From assembly GCA_964057225.1 (NCBI GenBank), contig CAXKVF010000076.1:620001-684000 (forward strand): 64,000 nt of DNA, read 5' to 3'. This document shows, in pieces, positions 1 to 13,320 of this stretch (its first letter is position 1; each line of letters opens with the position of its first letter). Made by a program: the position numbers and the translations under genes. The notes beneath the pieces are model-generated. The model was not told the origin of the DNA, did no database searches, and was given only the letters and a program-made list of their open reading frames with translations. The DNA is from Auanema rhodensis. Its lineage: Eukaryota > Nematoda > Chromadorea > Rhabditida > Rhabditidae.

Positions 1-339
1 TAATTTTGAAAACCGCATTTCTTTATCTTTCACGTGAAGCGAGTTACATACCAAGTGCACATCACGTGTACATTTAATTAGCATAAATTAAAGTTCACGT
101 AAATTTCAAAGTCATGGTTACCATGCACCAATATCAATAAAAATCTGTTTTTAGACTTATATGGACATGGGGAATCTAATTTTGAAAACCGCATCTCTTT
201 ATCTTTCACGTGAAACGAGTTACATATCAAGTGCACATCACGTGTACATTTAATTAGCATAAATTAAAGTTCACGTAAATTTCAAAGTCATGGTTACCAT
301 TAACCAATATCAATAAAAATTTGTTTTTAGACTAATATG

Positions 340-515
340 GACATGGGGAATCTAATTTTGAAAACCGCATCTCTTTATCTTTCACGTGAAGCGAGTTACA
401 TACCAAGTGCACATCACGTGTACATTTAATTAGCATAAATTAAAGTTCACGTAAATTTCAAAGTCATGGTTACCATGCACCAATATCAATAAAAATTTGT
501 TTTTAGACTAATATG
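340..515 (+). repeat. Representative satellite monomer with its internal motifs
   Basis: This is one full unit, used here to place the internal features; monomer position 1 is base 340. Position 42-51 (381-390) is the perfect palindrome TTCACGTGAA. Position 76-81 (415-420) is a second CACGTG. Position 109-114 (448-453) is CACGTA. The three cores are 32 and 33 bp apart. Position 86-105 (425-444) is a dyad with 7-bp arms TTTAATT and AATTAAA around 6 bp. Position 126-138 (465-477) is CATGGTTACCATG, an odd palindrome with 6-bp arms, or 7-bp arms in units with A at position 139. A/T tracts lie at 17-25 and 152-165. CACGTG is the canonical E-box bound by bHLH proteins in animals; binding here is not shown. 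Confidence 0.9.
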
Positions 516-1600
516 GACATGGGGAATCTAATTTTGAAAACCGCATCTCTTTATCTTTCACGTGAAGCGAGTTACATACCAAGTGCACATCACGTGCACA
601 TTTAATTAGCATAAATTAAAGTTCACGTAAATTTCAAAGTCATGGTTACCATGCACCAATATCAATAAAAATTTGTTTTTAGACTAATATGGACATGGGG
701 AATCTAATGTTGAAAACCGCATCTCTTTATCTTTCACGTGAAGCGAGTTACATACCAAGTGCACATCACGTGTACATTTAATTAGCATAAATTAAAGTTC
801 ACGTAAATTTCAAAGTCATGGTTACCATGAACCAATATCAATAAAAATTTGTTTTTAGACTAATATGTACATGGGGAATCTAATTTTGAAAACCGCATCT
901 CTTTATCTTTCACGTGAAGCGAGTTACATACCAAGTGCACATCACGTGTACAATTAATTAGCATAAATTAAAGTTCACGTAAATTTCAAAGTCATGGTTA
1001 CCATGAACCAATATCAATAAAAATTTGTTTTTAGACTAATATGGACATGGGGAATCTAATTTTGAAAACCGCATTTCTTTATCTTTCACGTGAAGCGAGT
1101 TACATACCAAGTGCACATCACGTGTACATTTAATTAGCATAAATTAAAGTTCACGTAAATTTCAAAGTCATGGTTACCATGAACCAATATCAATAAAAAT
1201 TTGTTTTTAGACTAATATGGACATGGGGAATCAAATTTTGAAAACCGCATCTCTTTATCTTTCACGTGAAGCGAGTTACATACCAAGTGCACATCACGTG
1301 TACATTTAATTAGCATAAATTAAAGTTCACGTAAATTTCAAAGTCATGGTTACCATGAACCAATATCAATAAAAATTTGTTTTTAGACTAATATGGACAT
1401 GGGGAATCTAATTTTGAAAACCGCATCACTTTATCTTTCACGTGAAGCGAGTTACATACCAAGTGCACATCACGTGTACATTTAATTAGCATAAATTAAA
1501 GTTCACGTAAATTTCAAAGTCATGGTTACCATGCACCAATATCAATAAAAATTTGTTTTTAGACTAATATGGACATGGGGAATCTAATGTTGAAAACCGC
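360..1600 (+). repeat. Seven-monomer module, copy 1
   Basis: This module carries CACGTGCAC (597), TCTAATGTTG (about 701), TATGTACATG (about 865), TGTACAATTA (947), CATTTCTTT (about 1,072), TCAAATTTTG (1,231), CATCACTTT (about 1,425) and TCTAATGTTG with CATCTTTTT (about 1,581). The same order recurs at offsets of 10,384 bp (10.75-12.0 kb) and 11,616 bp (12.1-13.3 kb). The first half also recurs at 8,624 bp (9.0-9.6 kb). Confidence 0.75.
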
Positions 1601-2999
1601 ATCTTTTTATCTTTCACGTGAAGCGAGTTACATACCAAGTGCACATCACGTGTACATTTAATTAGCATAAATTAAAGTTCACGTAAATTTCAAAGTCATG
1701 GTTACCATGAACCAATATCAATAAAAATTTGTTTTTAGACTAATATGGACATGGGGAATCTAATTTTGAAAACCGCATCTCTTTATCTTTCACGTGAAGC
1801 GAGTTACATACCAAGTGCACATCACGTGTACATTTAATTAGCATAAATTAAAGTTCACGTAAATTTCAAAGTCATGGTTACCATGAACCAATATCAATAA
1901 AAATTTGTTTTTAGACTAATATGGACATGGGGAATCTAATTTTGAAAACCGCATTTCTTTATCTTCCACGTGAAGCGAGTTACATACCAAGTGCACATCA
2001 CGTGTACATTTAATTAGCATAAATTAAAGTTCACGTAAATTTCAAAGTCATGGTTACCATGAACCAATATCAATAAAAATTTGTTTTTAGACTAATATGG
2101 ACATGGGGAATCAAATTTTGAAAACCGCATCTCTTTATCTTTCACGTGAAGCGAGTTACATACCAAGTGCACATCACGTGTACATTTAATTAGCATAAAT
2201 TAAAGTTCACGTAAATTTCAAAGTCATGGTTACCATGAACCAATATCAATAAAAATTTGTTTTTAGACTAATATGGACATGGGGAATCTAATTTTGAAAA
2301 CCGCATCTCTTTATCTTCCACGTGAAGCGAGTTACATACCAAGTGCACATCACGTGTACATTTAATTAGCATAAATTAAAGTTCACGTAAATTTCAAAGT
2401 CATGGTTACCATGAACCAATATCAATAAAAATTTGTTTTTAGACTAATATGGACATGGGGAATCAAATTTTGAAAACCGCATCTCTTTATCTTTCACGTG
2501 AAGCGAGTTACATACCAAGTGCACATCACGTGTACATTTAATTAGCATAAATTAAAGTTCACGTAAATTTCAAAGTCATGGTTACCATGAACCAATATCA
2601 ATAAAAATTTGTTTTTAGACTAATATGGACATGGGGAATCTAATTTTGAAAACCGCATCACTTTATCTTTCACGTGAAGCGAGTTACATACCAAGTGCAC
2701 ATCACGTGTACATTTAATTAGCATAAATTAAAGTTCACGTAAATTTCAAAGTCATGGTTACCATGCACCAATATCAATAAAAATTTGTTTTTAGACTAAT
2801 ATGGACATGGGGAATCTAATGTTGAAAACCGCATCTTTTTATCTTTCACGTGAAGCGAGTTACATACCAAGTGCACATCACGTGTACATTTAATTAGCAT
2901 AAATTAAAGTTCACGTAAATTTCAAAGTCATGGTTACCATGCACCAATATCAATAAAAATTTGTTTTTAGACTAATATGGACATGGGGAATCTAATTTT

Positions 3000-4800
3000 G
3001 GAAACCGCATCTCTTTATATTTCACGTGAAGCGAGTTACATACCAAGTGCACATCACGTGTACATTTAATTAGCATAAATTAAAGTTCACGTAAATTTCA
3101 AAGTCATGGTTACCATGAACCAATATCAATAAAAATTTGTTTTTAGACTAATATGGACATGGGGAATCTAATTTTGAAAACCGCATCTCTTTATCTTTCA
3201 CGTGAAGCGAGTTACATACCAAGTGCACATCACGTGTACATTTAATTAGCATAAATTAAAGTTCACGTAAATTTCAAAGTCATGGTTACCATGCACCAAT
3301 ATCAATAAAAATTTGTTTTTAGACTAATATGGACATGGGGAATCTAATTTTGAAAACCGCATTTCTTTATCTTTCACGTGAAGCGAGTTACATACCAAGT
3401 GCACATCACGTGTACATTTAATTAGCATAAATTAAAGTTCACGTAAATTTCAAAGTCATGGTTACCATGAACCAATATCAATAAAAATTTGTTTTTAGAC
3501 TAATATGGACATGGGGAATCTAATGTTGAAAACCGCATCTTTTTATCTTTCACGTGAAGCGAGTTACATACCAAGTGCACATCACGTGTACATTTAATTA
3601 GCATAAATTAAAGTTCACGTAAATTTCAAAGTCATGGTTACCATGCACCAATATCAATAAAAATTTGTTTTTAGACTAATATGGACATGGGGAATCTAAT
3701 TTTGAAAACCGCATCTCTTTATATTTCACGTGAAGCGAGTTACATACCAAGTGCACATCACGTGTACATTTAATTAGCATAAATTAAAGTTCACGTAAAT
3801 TTCAAAGTCATGGTTACCATGAACCAATATCAATAAAAATTTGTTTTTAGACTAATATGGACATGGGGAATCTAATTTTGAAAACCGCATCTCTTTATCT
3901 TTCACGTGAAGCGAGTTACATACCAAGTGCACATCACGTGTACATTTAATTAGCATAAATTAAAGTTCACGTAAATTTCAAAGTCATGGTTACCATGCAC
4001 CAATATCAATAAAAATTTGTTTTTAGACTAATATGGACATGGGGAATCTAATTTTGAAAACCGCATCTCTTTATCTTGCACGTGAAGCGAGTTACATACC
4101 AAGTGCACATCACGTGTACATTTAATTAGCATAAATTAAAGTTCACGTAAATTTCAAAGTCATGGTTACCATGAACCAATATCAATAAAAATTTGTTTTT
4201 AGACTAATATGTACATGGGGAATCTAATTTTGAAAACCGCATTTCTTTATCTTTCACGTGAAGCGAGTTACATACCAAGTGCACATCACGTGTACATTTA
4301 ATTAGCATAAATTAAAGTTCACGTAAATTTCAAAGTCATGGTTACCATGCACCAATATCAATAAAAATTTGTTTTTAGACTAATATGTACATGGGGAATC
4401 TAATTTTGAAAACCGCATTTCTTTATCTTTCACGTGAAGCGAGTTACATACCAAGTGCACATCACGTGTACATTTAATTAGCATAAATTAAAGTTCACGT
4501 AAATTTCAAAGTCATGGTTACCATTAACCAATATCAATAAAAATTTGTTTTTAGACTAATATGGACATGGGGAATCTAATTTTGAAAACCGCATCTCTTT
4601 ATCTTTCACGTGAAGCGAGTTACATACCAAGTGCACATCACGTGTACATTTAATTAGCATAAATTAAAGTTCACGTAAATTTCAAAGTCATGGTTACCAT
4701 GCACCAATATCAATAAAAATTTGTTTTTAGACTAATATGGACATGGGGAATCTAATTTTGAAAACCGCATCTCTTTATCTTTCACGTGAAGCGAGTTACA
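3000..4800 (+). repeat. Module repeated 16 monomers (2,816 bp) downstream
   Basis: Rare variants here match 5.8-7.6 kb at exactly 2,816 bp (16 x 176): CTTTATATTTC (about 3,011 and 5,827; 3,721 and 6,537), CTTGCACG (4,075 and 6,891), and CCATTAACC (4,521 and 7,337). The match fails to the left at about 2.8 kb and to the right at about 4.88 kb, where ACCAAAATC appears. Confidence 0.72.
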
Positions 4801-5799
4801 TACCAAGTGCACATCACGTGTACATTTAATTAGCATAAATTAAAGTTCACGTAAATTTCAAAGTCATGGTTACCATGCACCAAAATCAATAAAAATTTGT
4901 TTTTAGACTAATATGGACATGGGGAATCTAATTTTGAAAACCGCATCTCTTTATCTTCCACGTGAAGCGAGTTACATACCAAGTGCACATCACGTGTACA
5001 TTTAATTAGCATAAATTAAAGTTCACGTAAATTTCAAAGTCATGGTTACCATGCACCAATATCAATAAAAATTTGTTTTTAGACTAATATGGACATGGGG
5101 AATCTAATTTTGAAAACCGCATCTCTTTATATTTCACGTGAAGCGAGTTACATACCAAGTGCACATCACGTGTACATTTAATTAGCATAAATTAAAGTTC
5201 ACGTAAATTTCAAAGTCATGGTTACCATGAACCAATATCAATAAAAATTTGTTTTTAGACTAATATGGACATGGGGAATCTAATTTTGAGAACCGCATCT
5301 CTTTATATTTCACGTGAAGCGAGTTACATACCAAGTGCACATCACGTGTACATTTAATTAGCATAAATTAAAGTTCACGTAAATTTCAAAGTCATGGTTA
5401 CCATGAACCAATATCAATAAAAATTTGTTTTTAGACTAATATGGACATGGGGAATCTAATTTTGAAAACCGCATCTCTTTATCTTTCACGTGAAGCGAGT
5501 TACATACCAAGTGCACATCACGTGTACATTTAATTAGCATAAATTAAAGTTCACGTAAATTTCAAAGTCATGGTTACCATGCACCAAAATCAATAAAAAT
5601 TTGTTTTTAGACTAATATGGACATGGGGAATCTAATTTTGAAAACCGCATCTCTTTATCTTCCACGTGAAGCGAGTTACATACCAAGTGCACATCACGTG
5701 TACATTTAATTAGCATAAATTAAAGTTCACGTAAATTTCAAAGTCATGGTTACCATGCACCAATATCAATAAAAATTTGTTTTTAGACTAATATGGACA

Positions 5800-7620
5800 T
5801 GGGGAATCTAATTTTGAAAACCGCATCTCTTTATATTTCACGTGAAGCGAGTTACATACCAAGTGCACATCACGTGTACATTTAATTAGCATAAATTAAA
5901 GTTCACGTAAATTTCAAAGTCATGGTTACCATGAACCAATATCAATAAAAATTTGTTTTTAGACTAATATGGACATGGGGAATCTAATTTTGAAAACCGC
6001 ATCTCTTTATCTTTCACGTGAAGCGAGTTACATACCAAGTGCACATCACGTGTACATTTAATTAGCATAAATTAAAGTTCACGTAAATTTCAAAGTCATG
6101 GTTACCATGCACCAATATCAATAAAAATTTGTTTTTAGACTAATATGGACATGGGGAATCTAATTTTGAAAACCGCATTTCTTTATCTTTCACGTGAAGC
6201 GAGTTACATACCAAGTGCACATCACGTGTACATTTAATTAGCATAAATTAAAGTTCACGTAAATTTCAAAGTCATGGTTACCATGAACCAATATCAATAA
6301 AAATTTGTTTTTAGACTAATATGGACATGGGGAATCTAATGTTGAAAACCGCATCTTTTTATCTTTCACGTGAAGCGAGTTACATACCAAGTGCACATCA
6401 CGTGTACATTTAATTAGCATAAATTAAAGTTCACGTAAATTTCAAAGTCATGGTTACCATGCACCAATATCAATAAAAATTTGTTTTTAGACTAATATGG
6501 ACATGGGGAATCTAATTTTGAAAACCGCATCTCTTTATATTTCACGTGAAGCGAGTTACATACCAAGTGCACATCACGTGTACATTTAATTAGCATAAAT
6601 TAAAGTTCACGTAAATTTCAAAGTCATGGTTACCATGAACCAATATCAATAAAAATTTGTTTTTAGACTAATATGGACATGGGGAATCTAATTTTGAAAA
6701 CCGCATCTCTTTATCTTTCACGTGAAGCGAGTTACATACCAAGTGCACATCACGTGTACATTTAATTAGCATAAATTAAAGTTCACGTAAATTTCAAAGT
6801 CATGGTTACCATGCACCAATATCAATAAAAATTTGTTTTTAGACTAATATGGACATGGGGAATCTAATTTTGAAAACCGCATCTCTTTATCTTGCACGTG
6901 AAGCGAGTTACATACCAAGTGCACATCACGTGTACATTTAATTAGCATAAATTAAAGTTCACGTAAATTTCAAAGTCATGGTTACCATGAACCAATATCA
7001 ATAAAAATTTGTTTTTAGACTAATATGTACATGGGGAATCTAATTTTGAAAACCGCATTTCTTTATCTTTCACGTGAAGCGAGCTACATACCAAGTGCAC
7101 ATCACGTGTACATTTAATTAGCATAAATTAAAGTTCACGTAAATTTCAAAGTCATGGTTACCATGCACCAATATCAATAAAAATTTGTTTTTAGACTAAT
7201 ATGTACATGGGGAATCTAATTTTGAAAACCGCATTTCTTTATCTTTCACGTGAAGCGAGTTACATACCAAGTGCACATCACGTGTACATTTAATTAGCAT
7301 AAATTAAAGTTCACGTAAATTTCAAAGTCATGGTTACCATTAACCAATATCAATAAAAATTTGTTTTTAGACTAATATGGACATGGGGAATCTAATTTTG
7401 AAAACCGCATCTCTTTATCTTTCACGTGAAGCGAGTTACATATCAAGTGCACATCACGTGTACATTTAATTAGCATAAATTAAAGTTCACGTAAATTTCA
7501 AAGTCATGGTTACCATGCACCAATATCAATAAAAATTTGTTTTTAGACTAATATGGACATGGGGAATCTAATTTTGAAAACCGCATCTCTTTATCTTTCA
7601 CGTGAAGCGAGTTACATACC
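5800..7620 (+). repeat. Second copy of the 2,816-bp-offset module
   Basis: This is the downstream partner of the 3.0-4.8 kb module, with the same ordered variants. A nearby private change is GAGCTAC at about 7,081. The flanking ACCAAAATC units at 4.88, 5.59, 7.87, 8.23, 8.94, 9.98, 10.16 and 10.69 kb are restricted to this part of the array. Confidence 0.7.
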
Positions 7621-9119
7621 AAGTGCACATCACGTGTACATTTAATTAGCATAAATTAAAGTTCACGTAAATTTCAAAGTCATGGTTACCATGAACCAAT
7701 ATCAATAAAAATTTGTTTTTAGACTAATATGGACATGGGGAATCTAATTTTGAAAACCGCATCTCTTTATCTTTCACGTGAAGCGAGTTACATACCAAGT
7801 GCACATCACGTGTACATTTAATTAGCATAAATTAAAGTTCACGTAAATTTCAAAGTCATGGTTACCATGCACCAAAATCAATAAAAATTTGTTTTTAGAC
7901 TAATATGGACATGGGGAATCTAATTTTGAAAACCGCATCTCTTTATCTTCCACGTGAAGCGAGTTACATACCAAGTGCACATCACGTGTACATTTAATTA
8001 GCATAAATTAAAGTTCACGTAAATTTCAAAGTCATGGTTACCATGAACCAATATCAATAAAAATTTGTTTTTAGACTAATATGGACATGGGGAATCTAAT
8101 TTTGAAAACCGCATCTCTTTATCTTTCACGTGAAGCGAGTTACATACCAAGTGCACATCACGTGTACATTTAATTAGCATAAATTAAAGTTCACGTAAAT
8201 TTCAAAGTCATGGTTACCATGCACCAAAATCAATAAAAATTTGTTTTTAGACTAATATGGACATGGGGAATCTAATTTTGAAAACCGCATCTCTTTATCT
8301 TCCACGTGAAGCGAGTTACATACCAAGTGCACATCACGTGTACATTTAATTAGCATAAATTAAAGTTCACGTAAATTTCAAAGTCATGGTTACCATGCAC
8401 CAATATCAATAAAAATTTGTTTTTAGACTAATATGGACATGGGGAATCTAATTTTGAAAACCGCATCTCTTTATATTTCACGTGAAGCGAGTTACATACC
8501 AAGTGCACATCACGTGTACATTTAATTAGCATAAATTAAAGTTCACGTAAATTTCAAAGTCATGGTTACCATGAACCAATATCAATAAAAATTTGTTTTT
8601 AGACTAATATGGACATGGGGAATCTAATTTTGAGAACCGCATCTCTTTATATTTTACGTGAAGCGAGTTACATACCAAGTGCACATCACGTGTACATTTA
8701 ATTAGCATAAATTAAAGTTCACGTAAATTTCAAAGTCATGGTTACCATGAACCAATATCAATAAAAATTTGTTTTTAGACTAATATGGACATGGGGAATC
8801 TAATTTTGAAAACCGCATCTCTTTATCTTTCACGTGAAGCGAGTTACATACCAAGTGCACATCACGTGTACATTTAATTAGCATAAATTAAAGTTCACGT
8901 AAATTTCAAAGTCATGGTTACCATGCACCAAAATCAATAAAAATTTGTTTTTAGACTAATATGGACATGGGGAATCTAATTTTGAAAACCGCATCTCTTT
9001 ATCTTCCACGTGAAGCGAGTTACATACCAAGTGCACATCACGTGTACATTTAATTAGCATAAATTAAAGTTCACGTAAATTTCAAAGTCATGGTTACCAT
9101 GCACCAATATCAATAAAAA

Positions 9120-10870
9120 TTTGTTTTTAGACTAATATGGACATGGGGAATCTAATTTTGAAAACCGCATCTCTTTATCTTTCACGTGAAGCGAGTTACA
9201 TACCAAGTGCACATCACGTGCACATTTAATTAGCATAAATTAAAGTTCACGTAAATTTCAAAGTCATGGTTACCATGCACCAATATCAATAAAAATTTGT
9301 TTTTAGACTAATATGGACATGGGGAATCTAATGTTGAAAACCGCATCTCTTTATCTTTCACGTGAAGCGAGTTACATACCAAGTGCACATCACGTGTACA
9401 TTTAATTAGCATAAATTAAAGTTCACGTAAATTTCAAAGTCATGGTTACCATGAACCAATATCAATAAAAATTTGTTTTTAGACTAATATGTACATGGGG
9501 AATCTAATTTTGAAAACCGCATCTCTTTATCTTTCACGTGAAGCGAGTTACATACCAAGTGCACATCACGTGTACAATTAATTAGCATAAATTAAAGTTC
9601 ACGTAAATTTCAAAGTCATGGTTACCATGCACCAATATCAATAAAAATTTGTTTTTAGACTAATATGGACATGGGGAATCTAATTTTGAAAACCGCATCT
9701 CTTTATCTTTCACGTGAAGCGAGTTACATACCAAGTGCACATCACGTGTACATTTAATTAGCATAAATTAAAGTTCACGTAAATTTCAAAGTCATGGTTA
9801 CCATGAACCAATATCAATAAAAATTTGTTTTTAGACTAATATGGACATGGGGAATCTAATTTTGAAAACCGCATCTCTTTATCTTTCACGTGAAGCGAGT
9901 TACATACCAAGTGCACATCACGTGTACATTTAATTAGCATAAATTAAAGTTCACGTAAATTTCAAAGTCATGGTTACCATGCACCAAAATCAATAAAAAT
10001 TTGTTTTTAGACTAATATGGACATGGGGAATCTAATTTTGAAAACCGCATCTCTTTATCTTTCACGTGAAGCGAGTTACATACCAAGTGCACATCACGTG
10101 TACATTTAATTAGCATAAATTAAAGTTCACGTAAATTTCAAAGTCATGGTTACCATGCACCAAAATCAATAAAAATTTGTTTTTAGACTAATATGGACAT
10201 GGGGAATCTAATTTTGAAAACCGCATCTCTTTATCTTCCACGTGAAGCGAGTTACATACCAAGTGCACATCACGTGTACAATTAATTAGCATAAATTAAA
10301 GTTCACGTAAATTTCAAAGTCATGGTTACCATGCACCAATATCAATAAAAATTTGTTTTTAGACTAATATGGACATGGGGAATCTAATTTTGAAAACCGC
10401 ATCTCTTTATCTTTCACGTGAAGCGAGTTACATACCAAGTGCACATCACGTGTACATTTAATTAGCATAAATTAAAGTTCACGTAAATTTCAAAGTCATG
10501 GTTACCATGAACCAATATCAATAAAAATTTGTTTTTAGACTAATATGGACATGGGGAATCTAATTTTGAAAACCGCATCTCTTTATCTTTCACGTGAAGC
10601 GAGTTACATACCAAGTGCACATCACGTGTACATTTAATTAGCATAAATTAAAGTTCACGTAAATTTCAAAGTCATGGTTACCATGCACCAAAATCAATAA
10701 AAATTTGTTTTTAGACTAATATGGACATGGGGAATCTAATTTTGAAAACCGCATCTCTTTATCTTCCACGTGAAGCGAGTTACATACCAAGTGCACATCA
10801 CGTGTACATTTAATTAGCATAAATTAAAGTTCACGTAAATTTCAAAGTCATGGTTACCATGCACCAATAT
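9120..10870 (+). repeat. Ten-monomer module (1,760 bp)
   Basis: CACGTGCAC at 9,221 recurs at 10,981, and TGTACAATTA at 9,571 recurs at 11,331; both spacings are 1,760 bp, 10 x 176. This is therefore a 10-unit step linking the 9 kb region to the seven-monomer modules that follow it. Confidence 0.65.
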
Positions 10871-13320
10871 CAATAAAAATTTGTTTTTAGACTAATATGG
10901 ACATGGGGAATCTAATTTTGAAAACCGCATCTCTTTATCTTTCACGTGAAGCGAGTTACATACCAAGTGCACATCACGTGCACATTTAATTAGCATAAAT
11001 TAAAGTTCACGTAAATTTCAAAGTCATGGTTACCATGCACCAATATCAATAAAAATTTGTTTTTAGACTAATATGGACATGGGGAATCTAATGTTGAAAA
11101 CCGCATCTCTTTATCTTTCACGTGAAGCGAGTTACATACCAAGTGCACATCACGTGTACATTTAATTAGCATAAATTAAAGTTCACGTAAATTTCAAAGT
11201 CATGGTTACCATGAACCAATATCAATAAAAATTTGTTTTTAGACTAATATGTACATGGGGAATCTAATTTTGAAAACCGCATCTCTTTATCTTTCACGTG
11301 AAGCGAGTTACATACCAAGTGCACATCACGTGTACAATTAATTAGCATAAATTAAAGTTCACGTAAATTTCAAAGTCATGGTTACCATGAACCAATATCA
11401 ATAAAAATTTGTTTTTAGACTAATATGGACATGGGGAATCTAATTTTGAAAACCGCATTTCTTTATCTTTCACGTGAAGCGAGTTACATACCAAGTGCAC
11501 ATCACGTGTACATTTAATTAGCATAAATTAAAGTTCACGTAAATTTCAAAGTCATGGTTACCATGAACCAATATCAATAAAAATTTGTTTTTAGACTAAT
11601 ATGGACATGGGGAATCAAATTTTGAAAACCGCATCTCTTTATCTTTCACGTGAAGCGAGTTACATACCAAGTGCACATCACGTGTACATTTAATTAGCAT
11701 AAATTAAAGTTCACGTAAATTTCAAAGTCATGGTTACCATGAACCAATATCAATAAAAATTTGTTTTTAGACTAATATGGACATGGGGAATCTAATTTTG
11801 AAAACCGCATCACTTTATCTTTCACGTGAAGCGAGTTACATACCAAGTGCACATCACGTGTACATTTAATTAGCATAAATTAAAGTTCACGTAAATTTCA
11901 AAGTCATGGTTACCATGCACCAATATCAATAAAAATTTGTTTTTAGACTAATATGGACATGGGGAATCTAATGTTGAAAACCGCATCTTTTTATCTTTCA
12001 CGTGAAGCGAGTTACATACCAAGTGCACATCACGTGCACATTTAATTAGCATAAATTAAAGTTCACGTAAATTTCAAAGTCATGGTTACCATGCACCAAT
12101 ATCAATAAAAATTTGTTTTTAGACTAATATGGACATGGGGAATCTAATTTTGAAAACCGCATCTCTTTATCTTTCACGTGAAGCGAGTTACATACCAAGT
12201 GCACATCACGTGCACATTTAATTAGCATAAATTAAAGTTCACGTAAATTTCAAAGTCATGGTTACCATGCACCAATATCAATAAAAATTTGTTTTTAGAC
12301 TAATATGGACATGGGGAATCTAATGTTGAAAACCGCATCTCTTTATCTTTCACGTGAAGCGAGTTACATACCAAGTGCACATCACGTGTACATTTAATTA
12401 GCATAAATTAAAGTTCACGTAAATTTCAAAGTCATGGTTACCATGAACCAATATCAATAAAAATTTGTTTTTAGACTAATATGTACATGGGGAATCTAAT
12501 TTTGAAAACCGCATCTCTTTATCTTTCACGTGAAGCGAGTTACATACCAAGTGCACATCACGTGTACAATTAATTAGCATAAATTAAAGTTCACGTAAAT
12601 TTCAAAGTCATGGTTACCATGAACCAATATCAATAAAAATTTGTTTTTAGACTAATATGGACATGGGGAATCTAATTTTGAAAACCGCATTTCTTTATCT
12701 TTCACGTGAAGCGAGTTACATACCAAGTGCACATCACGTGTACATTTAATTAGCATAAATTAAAGTTCACGTAAATTTCAAAGTCATGGTTACCATGAAC
12801 CAATATCAATAAAAATTTGTTTTTAGACTAATATGGACATGGGGAATCAAATTTTGAAAACCGCATCTCTTTATCTTTCACGTGAAGCGAGTTACATACC
12901 AAGTGCACATCACGTGTACATTTAATTAGCATAAATTAAAGTTCACGTAAATTTCAAAGTCATGGTTACCATGAACCAATATCAATAAAAATTTGTTTTT
13001 AGACTAATATGGACATGGGGAATCTAATTTTGAAAACCGCATCACTTTATCTTTCACGTGAAGCGAGTTACATACCAAGTGCACATCACGTGTACATTTA
13101 ATTAGCATAAATTAAAGTTCACGTAAATTTCAAAGTCATGGTTACCATGCACCAATATCAATAAAAATTTGTTTTTAGACTAATATGGACATGGGGAATC
13201 TAATGTTGAAAACCGCATCTTTTTATCTTTCACGTGAAGCGAGTTACATACCAAGTGCACATCACGTGTACATTTAATTAGCATAAATTAAAGTTCACGT
13301 AAATTTCAAAGTCATGGTTA
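10850..13320 (+). repeat. Two tandem copies of the seven-monomer module (1,232 bp each)
   Basis: The variant series CACGTGCAC, TATGTACATG, TGTACAATTA, CATTTC, TCAAATTTTG, CATCAC, then TCTAATGTTG with CATCTTTTT, appears twice at a spacing of exactly 1,232 bp (7 x 176). Examples are CACGTGCAC at 10,981 and 12,213, and TCAAATTTTG at 11,615 and 12,847. It is the module also seen at 0.36-1.6 kb. Confidence 0.78.

Noticed and set aside
78-260. A 60-codon minus-strand open frame in the satellite
   Set aside because: It is the reverse frame of ordinary monomer sequence, kept open here by a local variant, and most other monomers do not keep it open to the same length. No coding signal or family likeness.
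337-429. A 30-codon plus-strand frame present in nearly every monomer
   Set aside because: Common variants at positions 14, 18, 33 and 57 change residues freely (for example leucine to glutamine, serine to tyrosine), with no sign of selection for the peptide. Kept only as context for the chimeric LINE ORF.
340-515. A CENP-B box in the monomer
   Set aside because: I looked for the core pattern TTCG....A..CGGG on both strands and did not find it in the consensus. The CACGTG motifs do not resemble it.
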